Source: Lactobacillus helveticus DSM 20075 = CGMCC 1.1877 (GTDB lineage Bacteria > Bacillota > Bacilli > Lactobacillales > Lactobacillaceae). From it: DNA of 11,745 nt. Every line of letters begins with the position of its first letter. The stretch's first letter is position 1. Position numbers and translations under genes: made by a program. Location: NCBI RefSeq assembly GCF_000160855.1, contig NZ_GG700757.1, positions 121,460 through 133,204 on the forward strand, read 5' to 3'. Below, one piece after another: positions 5,333 to 11,745 of the stretch. Below the pieces are notes generated by a model. The model was not told the DNA's origin and made no database searches. It saw nothing but the letters and a program-made list of their open reading frames with translations.

Positions 5333-6763
5333 TTATGAATGGAATCTCTTAATCTTACGCATACGCTTCTTTTTGTTCTTCTTAAAGTTCTTATTCAGGC
5401 GTCTCATAGCCATCTTAGCCATTGGTGAATCCATACCTGGCAAGTTGCTTAACCCCTTCATGTTTCCTTTAGTCATCTTGCTCATCATATCGCGCATTTG
5501 CTTAAATTGCTTAATCATGCGGTTAACTTCTACAACGGGGCGACCAGAACCAGCAGCAATTCTTCTTCTACGACTTGGATTCAAAAGATCAGGATCTTCT
5601 CGCTCTGCTTCAGTCATTGAATAAACAATGGCAATAGTATGGTCGATTTGTTTTTGATCAACATTAAGATTCTTTAATTGAGGATTATTTGCCATTCCAG
5701 GAATCATCTTCATAATTTGATCAAGTGGACCCATTTTTTGCACTTGCTTCATTTGATCAACAAAGTCATTGAAGTCAAATGTATTTTCACGCATCTTTTC
5801 AGCGACTTTTTCAGCTTCCTTGGCATCGTAATCTTGTTGTGCCTTTTCAATTAAGGAAAGCATGTCACCCATACCAAGAATTCTAGAAGCCATTCTATCT
5901 GGGTGGAAGATATCTAAATCACTTAATTTTTCACCTTGACCAGTAAACAGAATTGGCTTACCAGTAACTGCACGAATTGAAAGTGCAGCACCACCACGAG
6001 TATCACCATCTAACTTGGTCAAAATTACGCCAGTAACGTCAAGACGCTCATCAAAGCCTTTAGCAACATCTGTAGCTGCCTGACCAGTCATTGCATCAAC
6101 TACCAAAAGAATGTTGTCTGGTTGTGCAACCTTCTTAACACGCTCCAATTCTTCCATCAATGGTTCATCAATTTCCAAACGACCGGCGGTATCGATTAAG
6201 ACATAGTCATTCTTGTTTTTATCAGCTTCAGCTAAACCATCTTGAACAATTTTAGCAACGTCTTTTTCGCCATCTTCACTAAAAACAGGCACCTTTAATT
6301 GTTCACCAATTTGCTTTAACTGATCAACAGCAGCAGGACGATAAATATCTCCGGCAATTAAAAGTGGACGAGCTTTTTGCGTCTTTTGTAAATGATATGC
6401 TAATTTACCAACGGTAGTAGTCTTACCAGTACCTTGCAAACCAACCATCATAATAATAGTTGGAATATGCTTAGACTTATTTAAAGGAACTGCCTCTTCA
6501 CCCATCATCTTCGTCAATTCTTCATTAACGATCTTAATTACTTGTTGACCTGGGTTTAAGCTTTCTTGAACCTCTTTGCCGAGAGCTTCCTTCTTAATAG
6601 TCTTAATAAAGTCCTTAACAACTTTAAAGTTAACATCGGCCTCGAGCAATGCTAGTCGAATTTCACGACTTGCCTTATTAATGTCTTCTTCTGAAACTTT
6701 ACCTTTACCAGTTAAATTTTTTAATGCTTTTTGAATTCTTTCACTTAAATTTTCAAAAGCCAT
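5333..6763 (-). CDS. ffh: Signal recognition particle GTPase Ffh (SRP54)
   Basis: This 476-residue protein is full length. The N domain (1-95) is a helical bundle. The G domain shows the P-loop GLQGTGKT (108-115), DIYRPAAVDQL, DTAGR (191-195), TKLDGDTRGG (249-258) and GQGEKL. The methionine-rich M domain from about residue 300 (many Met, ending in a Lys/Arg-rich tail) binds 4.5S RNA and signal sequences. Ffh with 4.5S RNA delivers ribosomes making membrane proteins to FtsY and SecYEG. The ATG has a GGGGAG site and begins four bases after the ylxM stop, so the two are translationally coupled. ftsY, the receptor gene expected just upstream of ylxM, is not in this window. Confidence 0.98.
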   Translation of the reverse strand: MAFENLSERIQKALKNLTGKGKVSEEDINKASREIRLALLEADVNFKVVKDFIKTIKKEALGKEVQESLNPGQQVIKIVNEELTKMMGEEAVPLNKSKHIPTIIMMVGLQGTGKTTTVGKLAYHLQKTQKARPLLIAGDIYRPAAVDQLKQIGEQLKVPVFSEDGEKDVAKIVQDGLAEADKNKNDYVLIDTAGRLEIDEPLMEELERVKKVAQPDNILLVVDAMTGQAATDVAKGFDERLDVTGVILTKLDGDTRGGAALSIRAVTGKPILFTGQGEKLSDLDIFHPDRMASRILGMGDMLSLIEKAQQDYDAKEAEKVAEKMRENTFDFNDFVDQMKQVQKMGPLDQIMKMIPGMANNPQLKNLNVDQKQIDHTIAIVYSMTEAEREDPDLLNPSRRRRIAAGSGRPVVEVNRMIKQFKQMRDMMSKMTKGNMKGLSNLPGMDSPMAKMAMRRLNKNFKKNKKKRMRKIKRFHS

Positions 6764-6767
6764 GGGT

Positions 6768-7109
6768 TTACTCTCCCCTCAATTGATTTAATAAATTGGT
6801 TATTTCTTTTTTAGCAGTTTTACTATCATTATTATCTATCGACAAAAGTGCATCCGCCAGCACATCCTCAATATGATTATTATCGCGCCGCATATGCAAT
6901 TTTGCTTCATAATTTTGCAAAATCTTGCTCGAGCGCTTTAAATTATCATAAATAGCTTGTCGAGACACATCATGATTGACCGCAATCTCACCTAATGATA
7001 GATCATTATAATAATAATCTTCAAAATAAGATTGCTGTCCCTTAGTTAATAAAGAACCATAATAGGCATATAAGTCGCCTAATTCTTCATTTTTCGTTAA
7101 TTCATCCAT
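6768..7109 (-). CDS. ylxM: YlxM family (UPF0122) SRP-associated helix-turn-helix protein
   Basis: This 113-residue protein has a sigma region 4-like helix-turn-helix (about 37-60, LGEIAVNHDVSRQAIYDNLKRS) preceded by the family motif YYGSLLTKGQQSYFEDYY. YlxM is a conserved partner of ffh in Bacillota and is reported to modulate SRP GTPase activity in streptococci. The gene stops four bases before ffh. A GGTGAA site precedes the ATG, and an extended -10 promoter lies just upstream. It is the first gene of the block here, because an IS30-type element lies about 90 bases upstream where ftsY would be expected. Confidence 0.92.
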   Translation of the reverse strand: MDELTKNEELGDLYAYYGSLLTKGQQSYFEDYYYNDLSLGEIAVNHDVSRQAIYDNLKRSSKILQNYEAKLHMRRDNNHIEDVLADALLSIDNNDSKTAKKEITNLLNQLRGE

Positions 7110-7127
7110 TAATCTTCACCAGTCTTT

Positions 7128-7150
7128 AGTATATCAAAAAAATGATACTA
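7128..7150 (-). promoter_or_regulatory. ylxM-ffh promoter (extended -10) within a dyad
   Basis: On the minus strand TGATATACT gives an extended -10 (complement of 7128-7136) about 20 bases before the ylxM start; the -35 is poor. The same bases form an imperfect inverted repeat, AGTATATCA / TGATACT around an A run (7128-7149), which could be a binding site or a chance consequence of A/T richness. Confidence 0.55.
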
Positions 7151-7200
7151 CCAAAAATGTTAATTGCTATTTATGCTATATAAAGGAAATTCCTGAATTG

Positions 7201-8230
7201 TCAATTTAAGTGCAACAGTTAGGTTATGAAGAGATATATTGCTTGAAGAGTTCTTCTGCTGTGTGATATTGGTGGATTCGGCGATGTTTGTGGTTAATGG
7301 CATTAGCTGCCTGTTGAACATATGCAGCTGTCTTATCTTTCATGCTTTTGCCTTTAGGGAAAAATTGACGCAGAAGACCGTTGCAGTTTTCATTTGTGCC
7401 TCTTTCCCAAGGTGAATATGGATGAGCAAAGTAGATCTGACAGTTCTTGATTTTAGCCATATCTGCAAACTCAGAACCATTATCAAAAGTAATAGTCTTG
7501 AACCAATCAGGATGCTGGTCTATTTCTTTTTGAAGCAGTCTTTGACAAGTACTTGCTCGATAATCTGGTATTTTGATGACAACTTCAAAACCAGTAGTTC
7601 TTTCTGTCAGAGTCATCAAAGCAGGTTGATTTTTACGTCTAACGCTTTTAACCAAATCTCCTTCCCAGTGAAGAGGAGTTGCTCTGTCTTCAACTTCTTT
7701 AGGCCGCTGCTCAATTGAATTGCCAAGATTCTTTTTGTGTAAAGCATGCCCATCATGACTATGATGCCGTTTGTTTCTGCGTATTTTAAACTTCATTGGC
7801 AGATCAATATTGCTTATATCTAGCAAACCGCGATCAACGATAGACGTGCTGGGGCAGGGATAGCCTGGCATCGTCTGCTTGAACTCACCCACAAACTCAT
7901 CAATGCTGGTAGCATCAAATTTAGCTTTAAACCGCTTAGACAGCATTCTCAGAAAAACAGCATAATGTTTTAACGGATCACGCTTATAGCAGTTCTTGCG
8001 TCGCTTATTATGATAGATCTGCGCAGTATCGGCATAGTAATGCTCATAGAGCAGATAGTTATGATCTCTTTGCAGGACGCTACCACGTCTGATTTCACGG
8101 CTAATTGTCGATTTGTGACAGCCAACTTCTCGAGCAATAGCGGAACAGGAAGTTATGCCTGAATCAAGCAGAGCTTGTATTTGTCCTCGTTGTTCACTAT
8201 TTAATTGATTTAAAACACAAAATTTTAACT
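7201..8230 (-). mobile_element. IS30-family insertion sequence (about 1.03 kb, decayed)
   Basis: A single IS30-type transposase frame fills nearly the whole segment, the usual size for this family. The ends are estimates. The left is placed at 7201 and the right near 8230 from a weak inverted match (TCAATTTAAGTG at 7201-7212 against TAAAATTTTGTG, complement of 8216-8227, 8 of 12). No target duplication could be recognised. It lies between ylxM and the permease gene. Confidence 0.7.
7224..8228 (-). pseudogene. IS30-family transposase, no usual start codon and probable internal deletion
   Basis: The minus-strand frame is open for 334 codons from just after TAG (8229-8231) to TAA 7224-7226. It begins with a helix-turn-helix (CSAIAREVGCHKSTISREIR) and continues into a DDE core with HWEGDLV, TFDNGSEF and RGTNENCNG (Asp, Asp, Glu) and the IS30-typical HPYSPWERGTNEN. 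However, the first ATG in frame (7946) lies after the helix-turn-helix, and no ATG, GTG or TTG occurs before it, so the full protein has no normal start. In addition STSIVDRGLL replaces the longer S-T-x-Y-x-Y-I-x-x-G-L pattern of relatives, suggesting about four residues lost. A 240-residue product from 7946 would lack DNA binding. Probably inactive; an unusual start codon is the alternative. Confidence 0.75.
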
Positions 8231-8238
8231 ACTTTCGG

Positions 8239-8268
8239 TTGATTTTTTAACGTATTTTTAATTATAAT
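8239..8268 (+). promoter_or_regulatory. Amino acid permease promoter at the IS edge
   Basis: TTGATT (8239-8244) and a perfect TATAAT (8263-8268) are separated by 18 bases, 37 bases before the GTG start. The -35 element lies within about ten bases of the estimated right end of the IS30 element, so the insertion may have supplied or altered it. Confidence 0.7.
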
Positions 8269-8305
8269 TAAGTAATCTTATTTTAAACATAAAGGGAGTT
8301 GTATT

Positions 8306-9733
8306 GTGAATCTTTGGCAACGAATGAACAAAAAAGAAGATCCACGTGTTTATGAAAATAAAGATGGACACTTGGTTCGATCATTAAAGGTTAAAGATTT
8401 CTTAGCCTTAGGGGTTGGGACTATCGTCTCTGCCTCAATCTTTACCTTGCCTGGTGAAGTTGCTGCCCTACACACCGGACCAGCGGTTGCAATTTCATTC
8501 ATTTTGGCTGCAATTGCTGCCGGTTTGGTAGCTTTTGCTTACGCTGAAATGGCCGCTGCCATGCCATTTGCAGGATCCGCTTATTCATGGATTAACGTGG
8601 TATTTGGAGAATTCTGGGGCTGGATAGCCGGATGGGCTCTTTTAGCTGAATACTTTATTGCTTCGGCGTTTGTTGGATCTGGTCTTTCCGCCAACTTTAG
8701 AGCATTGATTGCGCCTATGGGATTAAAGCTACCAGCTTCTTTATCCAATGCTTTTGGTACCAATGGTGGAATTATTGATGCAATTTCACTTATTTCTATC
8801 CTATTAGTAGCACTCTTAATTAGTCATGGGGTATCAAGAGCTGCTCGTGTAGAAAATGGATTAGTTGTTCTTAAAGTTTTAGCTATCTTGCTCTTTATTG
8901 TAGTTGGTTTAACTGCATTAAAGGGTGCTAATTTTACACCATTTATTCCTAAATATCGTCCTACTGCCCATGGACCATTTGGTGGTTGGCAAGGAATCTA
9001 TGCTGGTGTATCAATGATTTTCTTGTCTTACATCGGCTTTGACTCTATTGCAGCTAATTCTGCAGAAGCTATTAATCCGCAAAAAACAATGCCTCGTGGT
9101 ATTTTAGGTTCATTGGCTATTGCTGTTGCGCTTTTTGTAGGCGTAAGTTTAGTATTGATCGGTATGATGCCATACAAGATGTATGCTAACTCTGCAGAAC
9201 CTGTTGGTTTGGCTTTGCGTTATGCTGGTCACCCAATTGTTGCTGTAGTTGTTCAAACTATCGCGGTTTTGGGAATGTTCACTGCATTGATCGGAATGGG
9301 TATGGCAGGTTCAAGATTAATCTATTCATTTGGTCGCGACGGGATGTTACCTAAATGGTTAGGTAAGTTAAATTCTGACCGTCGTCCTAATAATGCACTT
9401 TGGACTTTGACCATTGGCGGTATTTTGCTTAGTGCTTTCTTCCCATTCTCCATGCTGTCTCAATTAGTTTCAGCAGGTACTTTAATTGCTTTCATGTTTG
9501 TATCATTGGGCATCTACAGATTACGTCCACGTGAAGGCAAGGATATTGATGATCCATCATTTAAGATGCCATTTTACCCAATATTGCCCGCTTTAGGATT
9601 CTTAGCTGCATTAATCGTCTTCTTAGGTTTAGACTATCAAGCTAAACTTTACGCCGGCATTTGGTTCATATTAGGTTTAATTATTTACTTCTGCTATGGC
9701 ATTCATCATTCAGTTTTAGATAAGAAAAAATAA
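8306..9733 (+). CDS. APC-superfamily amino acid permease (CAT-like)
   Basis: This 475-residue integral membrane protein has about 12 hydrophobic segments. Typical APC marks are the unwound helix 1 motif GVGTIVSASIFTLPG (36-50), YAEMAAAMPFAGSAYSW (79-95) and FLSYIGFDSIAANSAEAINP (239-258), then MPRGI. These are closest by eye to the cationic amino acid transporter/YfnA group; cation- or proton-coupled uptake of an amino acid is likely but the substrate is not readable. Translation starts at GTG 8306, seven bases after a GGGAG site; no ATG is better placed (the next is Met7). It is a single-gene unit with its own promoter and a terminator, converging on a broken MarR-like gene. Confidence 0.92.
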   Translation: MNLWQRMNKKEDPRVYENKDGHLVRSLKVKDFLALGVGTIVSASIFTLPGEVAALHTGPAVAISFILAAIAAGLVAFAYAEMAAAMPFAGSAYSWINVVFGEFWGWIAGWALLAEYFIASAFVGSGLSANFRALIAPMGLKLPASLSNAFGTNGGIIDAISLISILLVALLISHGVSRAARVENGLVVLKVLAILLFIVVGLTALKGANFTPFIPKYRPTAHGPFGGWQGIYAGVSMIFLSYIGFDSIAANSAEAINPQKTMPRGILGSLAIAVALFVGVSLVLIGMMPYKMYANSAEPVGLALRYAGHPIVAVVVQTIAVLGMFTALIGMGMAGSRLIYSFGRDGMLPKWLGKLNSDRRPNNALWTLTIGGILLSAFFPFSMLSQLVSAGTLIAFMFVSLGIYRLRPREGKDIDDPSFKMPFYPILPALGFLAALIVFLGLDYQAKLYAGIWFILGLIIYFCYGIHHSVLDKKK

Positions 9734-9747
9734 TTTCTAATAAAAAT

Positions 9748-9797
9748 AAAAAAGATCAACTGTTTGTATGGTGAAATACAACCATTGATCTTTTTTT
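9748..9797. terminator. Bidirectional terminator between permease and MarR-like pseudogene
   Basis: AAAAAGATCAA pairs with TTGATCTTTTT, continued by TTGTAT / ATACAA with small bulges, around a GGTGAA loop. T runs follow on both strands (seven Ts at 9791-9797; A-rich arm on the left). It serves two convergent genes. Confidence 0.88.
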
Positions 9798-9799
9798 GC

Positions 9800-10197
9800 T
9801 TAATTTTCTTCTTTTTCTAGCATTTTCTTTAAAACATTAACCAAACCCATAGTCTCATCATTGCTAAGCATTTGTAGTTTGATCGGGGTTTCTACACGAT
9901 GTTTTTCCACCTTTTTGCAGAGTTCTTTGCCACTTTCAGTAGAAATCACGGTACCATTATCATCGGTAACTAAATCTTTAGCAACTAGATTCTTTACTAA
10001 TTCTTCTACTTTGTCTTTTGTTACATGAAGTTCTCTAGCCAACTTTTCATATGTTTTACCATGTTTATGGTGTTCCAACTCAATCAAAATTTCTAGTTCA
10101 TTGCAGTAATGTTAAAACTCTTTAAATCAGAGTCCATTTATTTTTCTACGTCGTTACTAAGTCTAGTAAAAAATGAGCCAATCGTACTTTCTGTCAT
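9800..10197 (-). pseudogene. MarR-like winged-helix regulator, broken by nonsense codon and frameshift
   Basis: A promoter and an AAAGGA site precede ATG 10197, which opens MTESTIGSFFTRLSNDVEK, then an in-frame TAA (10138-10140). The same frame continues MDSDLKSFNITAM and then needs a single-base shift near 10099 to enter the frame of ELEILIELEHHKHGKTYEKLARELHVTKDKVEELVKNL up to TAA 9800-9802 (quoted only to show continuity: winged helix from KTYEKLAREL onward). Restored length is about 133 residues, normal for MarR regulators. CAA to TAA and loss of one G in ATGGAA are the simplest lesions. A 95-codon remnant from TTG 10087 lacks the N-terminal dimerisation helix. Its former target and ligand are unknown. 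Confidence 0.75.
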
Positions 10198-10227
10198 CGT
10201 CTCAGGTCCTTTCAATTCAATAACTTA

Positions 10228-10257
10228 ATTATACTAGTCTAAGAAAAAACAGCTCAA
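10228..10257 (-). promoter_or_regulatory. Promoter of the MarR-like pseudogene
   Basis: On the minus strand TTGAGC and a perfect TATAAT are 18 bases apart, about 30 bases ahead of ATG 10197. The -35 lies inside the arm of the pepD terminator. The promoter is intact although the gene is not. Confidence 0.65.
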
Positions 10258-10276
10258 CAAAGTTGAACTGTTTTTT
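10244..10276 (-). terminator. pepD intrinsic terminator
   Basis: On the minus strand AAAAAACAG-TTCAAC pairs with GTTGA-G-CTGTTTTTT with one mismatch and a three-base loop, ending in six Ts. It starts 11 bases after the dipeptidase stop. The plus-strand reading also ends in six Ts. Confidence 0.88.
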
Positions 10277-10286
10277 GAATTTCAAA

Positions 10287-11708
10287 TTAAAGATTTTCGT
10301 CCATATTGAAAGTTAACTTAGACATGTTAATGGAATCAATCATCATTTGACCCCAAAGCTTTTCAGTTTCCTTACGAGTATGAGCAACTGTCTTTTGGTT
10401 TTCCTTAGTCAAGTAATCAGTCAATTCTTCACCTGACTTGCCATCAGCACCCTTAATAATTTCTTCAACACGACCTCTGAAGTAACGGTTAAGTTCAGTC
10501 AAGTAAGTTGTATCAAGTTGAACAAATTGTGGGTAATGACTTTCAACAAGTGCAGCAAATGACTTGTAGTACCACCATGCATCATTCATATTGTAATCCA
10601 TTGAAGTATTGTTGTATGAAGGATCGGTATCGTTCATATTAGTAAAGAATGGTACAAATGGAGTAAAGGTTGGACCACCAATACATAACCACATAATAGC
10701 AGCACGATCAGCTGGCACATCACTTCTAATTTGCAAGATATGAGCATTTTGAGTACGGTTTAAACCAATCGGACGATAACGGTGCTTTTCTTCTTCAGTA
10801 CCCTTGCCAAATGGATCATATGGAGTGTCTTGGTAGTGTGAACCCAATGCAAATTGGATGTCTTCCTTAGTGATCTTCTTAGCAGCTTTACGGATAAATG
10901 GAATATCACCATCTTGTGGATCTTGTTCAATTTCTGGATTAAACAACTTTTGAATGTACCATTGACGGTTAGTATTATAGTGACGATCTTGTTCAGTATA
11001 AGTACCGAAGATGTGGCGGAAATTCCAACCTTCGTGATCAGGGTTCAAGTGATGTTCTTCTACAAATTCTTGAATTCCTTCACTCCACATAAAGTAGTCA
11101 GGATTGTCAAAATCAACTTGTTCAATAGCTACACGGTTACCAGTTGCAGCATAGCAATCATCAGGAATTCGTTCAGCAACCCAGTGGTGACCAGTAACAA
11201 TTTCCATGTACCAAATTTCATCTTTATCACTGAAAAGAACTGAGTTACCAGCTGGTGAACCATACTTAGCAATTAATTTACCCAAGTATCTAACACCATC
11301 TCTAGCTGAGTGAATGTATGGCAAAACTGAAGTTTGCATACAGTCTTCATCCAAACCATCCTTAACAAGTGGATCGAATGCTAAAGTACGTTCATTGCCA
11401 TATGTTGATTCAGTACATGACATAGCAACGTTTTCTTCATTAATACCACTTTCATCGTAGTAACCACGATGCTTGTAATCTACATTTGGTACTGCAGGAA
11501 CACGTTGTGCATCTTCTGGCAAATCCATTTCGAATTCATTAAGCCATGATTTAATGTGTTTCTTTTCACCATGACGAGCTGGTTCAATAATAAATTTTTG
11601 TGGGGTAATTGGACGGAATGTATCATCATTACGCGCAATCATTGTAGTACCATCAATTGAAGCATTTTTACCTACTAGAATGGTAGTACATGCACTATAT
11701 TCTTTCAT
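10287..11708 (-). CDS. pepD: C69-family dipeptidase (PepD type)
   Basis: This 473-residue protein matches lactobacillar dipeptidase A (PepDA) in length and motifs. It starts MKEYSACTTILVGKNASIDG, with Cys7 as the predicted N-terminal nucleophile exposed after loss of a short propeptide (Ntn-hydrolase fold). It continues with GTTMIARNDD, ESGINEENVAMSCTES, WYMEIVTGHHWVAER and YAATGNRV. There is no signal peptide, so it is cytoplasmic; it hydrolyses a broad range of dipeptides left after oligopeptide uptake, a key step in lactobacillar protein use. The ATG has an AAGGAG site (11715-11720) six bases upstream. It is monocistronic, with a terminator at 10244-10276. The promoter runs off the window; only a -10 is seen. 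Confidence 0.93.
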   Translation of the reverse strand: MKEYSACTTILVGKNASIDGTTMIARNDDTFRPITPQKFIIEPARHGEKKHIKSWLNEFEMDLPEDAQRVPAVPNVDYKHRGYYDESGINEENVAMSCTESTYGNERTLAFDPLVKDGLDEDCMQTSVLPYIHSARDGVRYLGKLIAKYGSPAGNSVLFSDKDEIWYMEIVTGHHWVAERIPDDCYAATGNRVAIEQVDFDNPDYFMWSEGIQEFVEEHHLNPDHEGWNFRHIFGTYTEQDRHYNTNRQWYIQKLFNPEIEQDPQDGDIPFIRKAAKKITKEDIQFALGSHYQDTPYDPFGKGTEEEKHRYRPIGLNRTQNAHILQIRSDVPADRAAIMWLCIGGPTFTPFVPFFTNMNDTDPSYNNTSMDYNMNDAWWYYKSFAALVESHYPQFVQLDTTYLTELNRYFRGRVEEIIKGADGKSGEELTDYLTKENQKTVAHTRKETEKLWGQMMIDSINMSKLTFNMDENL

Positions 11709-11720
11709 AAAATTCTCCTT

Positions 11721-11745
11721 ATAACTATATATTATATAACTATAT
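11721..11745 (-). promoter_or_regulatory. pepD -10 region with tandem ATAACTATAT repeats
   Basis: The complement of 11731-11736 is TATAAT, 23 bases upstream of the pepD start; the -35 lies beyond the window. The 10-mer ATAACTATAT occurs twice (11721-11730 and 11736-11745), flanking the -10. It could be an operator or simple A/T-rich repetition. Confidence 0.5.

Noticed and set aside
8581..8763. Minus-strand 60-codon frame inside the permease gene
   Set aside because: It is fully within the permease coding sequence with no ribosome binding site or recognisable motif; a shadow frame.

Overview
The window looks like chromosome from a low-GC Gram-positive, most likely a Lactobacillus of the acidophilus/helveticus/crispatus group. 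Evidence: strong AGGAGG-type ribosome binding sites, Bacillota-type gene order around lexA and around ylxM-ffh-rpsP-rimM-trmD-rplS, a C69-family dipeptidase typical of lactobacilli, an IS30-family element, and AT-rich sequence throughout. The species call is inference. No rRNA, tRNA or CRISPR array is visible.

Layout. Positions 40-584 hold two small minus-strand genes, a YneF-like membrane protein and a DUF896 (YnzC-like) protein. They are divergent from lexA (736-1362), and a LexA box overlaps the lexA -35 region in the gap. Convergent to lexA lies an SGNH/GDSL hydrolase gene (1377-2177). It overlaps the end of a family-4-like uracil-DNA glycosylase gene (2170-2829) that is broken by one in-frame TGA and encodes no cysteine at all. 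A gene-free AT-rich stretch of about 340 bases (2830-3170) follows. It carries an orphan 12-bp hairpin with a DnaA-box sequence in its loop, plus a TTGTGAA/TTCACAA inverted repeat.

Positions 3161-7140 form the SRP/ribosome-maturation block on the minus strand, read ylxM, ffh, rpsP, rimM, trmD, rplS. It is not a uniform operon: rpsP has its own extended -10 promoter, a terminator-like hairpin lies between rpsP and rimM, and rplS is preceded by an L19-leader-like RNA structure. KhpA (YlqC), which follows rpsP in B. subtilis, is absent here. So are ftsY and smc, which normally precede ylxM: ylxM abuts an IS30-family element (about 7201-8230) whose transposase frame has no conventional start codon and seems to have a small internal deletion.

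Beyond the IS are a GTG-started amino acid permease of the APC/CAT type (plus strand), a bidirectional terminator, a MarR-like regulator broken by one nonsense codon and one frameshift (minus strand), and a PepD-type dipeptidase (minus strand). Permease and dipeptidase fit a peptide- and amino-acid-scavenging lifestyle.

The main theme is recent gene decay (three broken genes) and IS-linked rearrangement in an otherwise conserved housekeeping region. I see no convincing undescribed multi-gene system. The best leads are the orphan-hairpin interval as a possible small RNA, the cysteine-less uracil-DNA glycosylase lineage, and the segmented control of the SRP/ribosome block. Point lesions could also be sequencing errors.
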